A DNA stretch of 64,000 nucleotides from Roseovarius pelagicus (lineage in GTDB: Bacteria; Pseudomonadota; Alphaproteobacteria; Rhodobacterales; Rhodobacteraceae): contig NZ_CP106737.1 of NCBI RefSeq assembly GCF_025639885.1, positions 1 through 64,000 of the forward strand, read 5' to 3'. The first letter of the stretch is position 1; every line of letters begins with the position of its first letter. Under the pieces are notes generated by a model, which saw nothing but the letters and a program-made list of their open reading frames with translations, did not search any database and was not told the origin of the DNA. Positions 62,833 to 64,000 of the stretch are shown piece by piece. The position numbers and the translations under genes are program-made.

Positions 62833-62850
62833 GCAGGGCCTGCGCCCTGC
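62833..62850 (+). terminator. Hairpin after the aldehyde dehydrogenase
   Basis: GCAGGGC-CTGC-GCCCTGC, 7-bp perfect stem, 7 bases after the stop. No T-run follows, so it may act as an mRNA end-stabiliser or a Rho-assisted stop rather than an intrinsic terminator. Confidence 0.45.
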
Positions 62851-62874
62851 GCGCGACCGGTTCACTCTACTCTA

Positions 62875-62907
62875 GCCGGTGTCCTGAGCAACCCTAAGGA
62901 CACCGGC
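62875..62907. terminator. 11-bp perfect inverted repeat, possible bidirectional terminator
   Basis: GCCGGTGTCCT and AGGACACCGGC separated by 11 bases, in the gap between two convergent units. The stem is long and GC-rich, but no T-run follows on either strand. It probably ends both transcripts. Confidence 0.55.
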
Positions 62908-63093
62908 CAATAATCCATTGTTATATTAGGCTTTCGTTTAATCGCCGCGCCACAAAATGGCTCGCCAAACGCATTCCGTCACGACCAGCGCTTGATATTC
63001 GCGACCTAGGCGCGGTGCGACACGTCACATTTCCAGTGATCATGTCGTTTCCTACGATTAGCATTTGTGGCCCGCCGCCTGTCCGCAACGGGA

Positions 63094-64000
63094 TCACATC
63101 TTATGCCAGGTTGCCAGTTTTCCGAGTGTTTCCAGATCGTGGTGACAATGAATCGTCAGATCCTCGGTCTGGCGCACGGCCGGCGTTTCCCGATCGCAGA
63201 TTTCGCCCTTCTTCCAAGGGCAGCGGTTGGCAAAGACGCAGCCCTCCCCGCTAAGTTTGGGAAGCTCAACGGGCTCGCCTTCTCCAAGCGCCCGACCGGG
63301 TTCAGGTGCGGCGCTCAGCAGCACGTGGGTATAAGGATGGTAAGGTGGCTCATAGATGCGGTCAGTTTTGCCCTGTTCCATTACCGCCCCCTTATACAGA
63401 ACGACAACCCGGTCCGAGATGGCCCGCACCACCGACAGGTCGTGGCTGATGAACAGCATGGCGATGTCGCCCTGCTTGCGCAGGTCCAGCAACACGTCGA
63501 TGACCTTGGCCTGTACCGAAACATCCAGCGCCGACAGAATCTCATCGCACAACAGAAGTGACGGGTTTGCCACCAGGCCACGTGCAATCGCCACGCGCTG
63601 GCGCTCTCCCCCCGATAGCTGGCCAGGGTAGCGGCTTAAGTAAGACTCGTCCAATTGCACATTGCGCAGGGCGCTCACCATCAACTCAAGCCGCTGGTTG
63701 GCAGTGAGATCGGGCTGAAAACGGCGAATTGGACGCGTGAGGGTCGCCCTGATTGTGCGTCTCGGATTGAGTGACGAGTCCGGGTTTTGGAACACATACT
63801 GAATTTCGCGAAGAAGGTCATTCTTACGCGCAGCAATCAGCCCAAGCTCCTGGTCGCCCATGTACTTGATACTGCCGCTGACGGATTCGATCATTCCGGT
63901 GATCGCCTTGGCAATCGTGGATTTTCCACTGCCGGACTCCCCGACCAGCGATACGATCTCACCGCGTTTGATCGTCAGGGAAAAGCCCTTGACCACCGGC
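63094..64000 (-). CDS. Oligopeptide-type ABC transporter ATPase (5' end outside window)
   Basis: About 302 residues are visible; the frame continues past the right edge. Walker [10 protein letters not shown], signature LSGGERQRV, Walker B LLLCDEILSALD and the C-terminal oligopeptide-binding type extension (GCVFANRCPWKKGEICDRE, a conserved Cys-rich stretch) are present, as in OppD/DppF proteins. The open 5' end begins with PVVKGFSLTIKRGE, normal for the start of a second ABC domain, so it may be the C-terminal half of a fused ATPase as at 17662 and 35111. It is convergent with the aldehyde dehydrogenase. Confidence 0.88.
   Translation of the reverse strand, partial: PVVKGFSLTIKRGEIVSLVGESGSGKSTIAKAITGMIESVSGSIKYMGDQELGLIAARKNDLLREIQYVFQNPDSSLNPRRTIRATLTRPIRRFQPDLTANQRLELMVSALRNVQLDESYLSRYPGQLSGGERQRVAIARGLVANPSLLLCDEILSALDVSVQAKVIDVLLDLRKQGDIAMLFISHDLSVVRAISDRVVVLYKGAVMEQGKTDRIYEPPYHPYTHVLLSAAPEPGRALGEGEPVELPKLSGEGCVFANRCPWKKGEICDRETPAVRQTEDLTIHCHHDLETLGKLATWHKM

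Noticed and set aside
62875..62907. Attachment site formed by the 11-bp inverted repeat
   Set aside because: There is no integrase nearby, and its place between convergent units fits a transcription end better.
1..64000. CRISPR array, tRNA, rRNA, integrase/att site or replication origin
   Set aside because: No regularly spaced repeats, cloverleaf tRNA, rRNA stretches, recombinase genes or rep/par genes were found on reading the window.

Overview
The window looks like an accessory, catabolic region of an alphaproteobacterium, most likely a Rhodobacterales (Roseobacter-group) organism. This rests on the high-GC codon use, the ProX/V/W betaine transporter next to a BetA-like GMC enzyme, fused DppDF-type ATPases and many IS6-family elements. 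There are no rRNA, tRNA, ribosomal, replication or phage genes, so chromosome and plasmid cannot be told apart.

Layout. (1) 1-6233, all minus: a LacI-controlled catabolic block (SDR, LacI, an aldehyde dehydrogenase with a frameshift, a LivJ-type binding protein), with a central-CG palindrome upstream, a decayed IS3 element and an FAD oxidoreductase. (2) 6950-17290: an acyl-CoA beta-oxidation island with a TetR regulator. (3) 17662-23812, minus: a dipeptide-type ABC transporter and a 2-oxoglutarate/Fe(II) oxygenase. Four 14-bp sites of the form CTACT-N5-GTAG lie in front of the operons of (2) and (3) and suggest one shared TetR regulon. (4) 24132-25179: a LysR gene cut by an IS6 element. (5) 25617-33476: a luciferase-like monooxygenase (LLM), a 34-residue small ORF, a GMC oxidoreductase, a betaine-type ABC transporter and a LysR regulator. 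(6) 33608-44065: a nine-gene operon (binding protein, flavin reductase with a Nudix-like tail, LLM, tautomerase, alpha/beta hydrolase, two permeases, ATPase, aldehyde dehydrogenase) with a divergent TetR gene and a twin palindromic operator. (7) 44093-49463: a pile of IS6 elements, a beta-keto acid cleavage gene beheaded by one of them, and a hipBA toxin-antitoxin pair. (8) 49480-62826: three more LLM genes, two stand-alone flavin reductases, two LysR genes, two sister amidohydrolases, an aldehyde dehydrogenase and a decayed TetR copy. (9) 63094-64000: the start of another oligopeptide transporter.

How it works together (inference). Five paralogous LLM monooxygenases, all ending with the same RFDN(V/I)FTGP signature region, sit in variants of one module: importer, reduced-flavin supply, flavin monooxygenase, hydrolase or amidohydrolase, aldehyde dehydrogenase, with a LysR or TetR regulator. 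The logic resembles the Rut pyrimidine pathway (LLM RutA, flavin reductase RutF, hydrolase RutD), but the full gene set matches no pathway I recognise. Duplication of the module is recorded by the decayed TetR copy beside the second LLM/flavin reductase pair and by a 14-bp motif shared by three of the promoters. The substrate cannot be read from the sequence; peptide-like, amide or betaine-like compounds fit the transporters and amidohydrolases.
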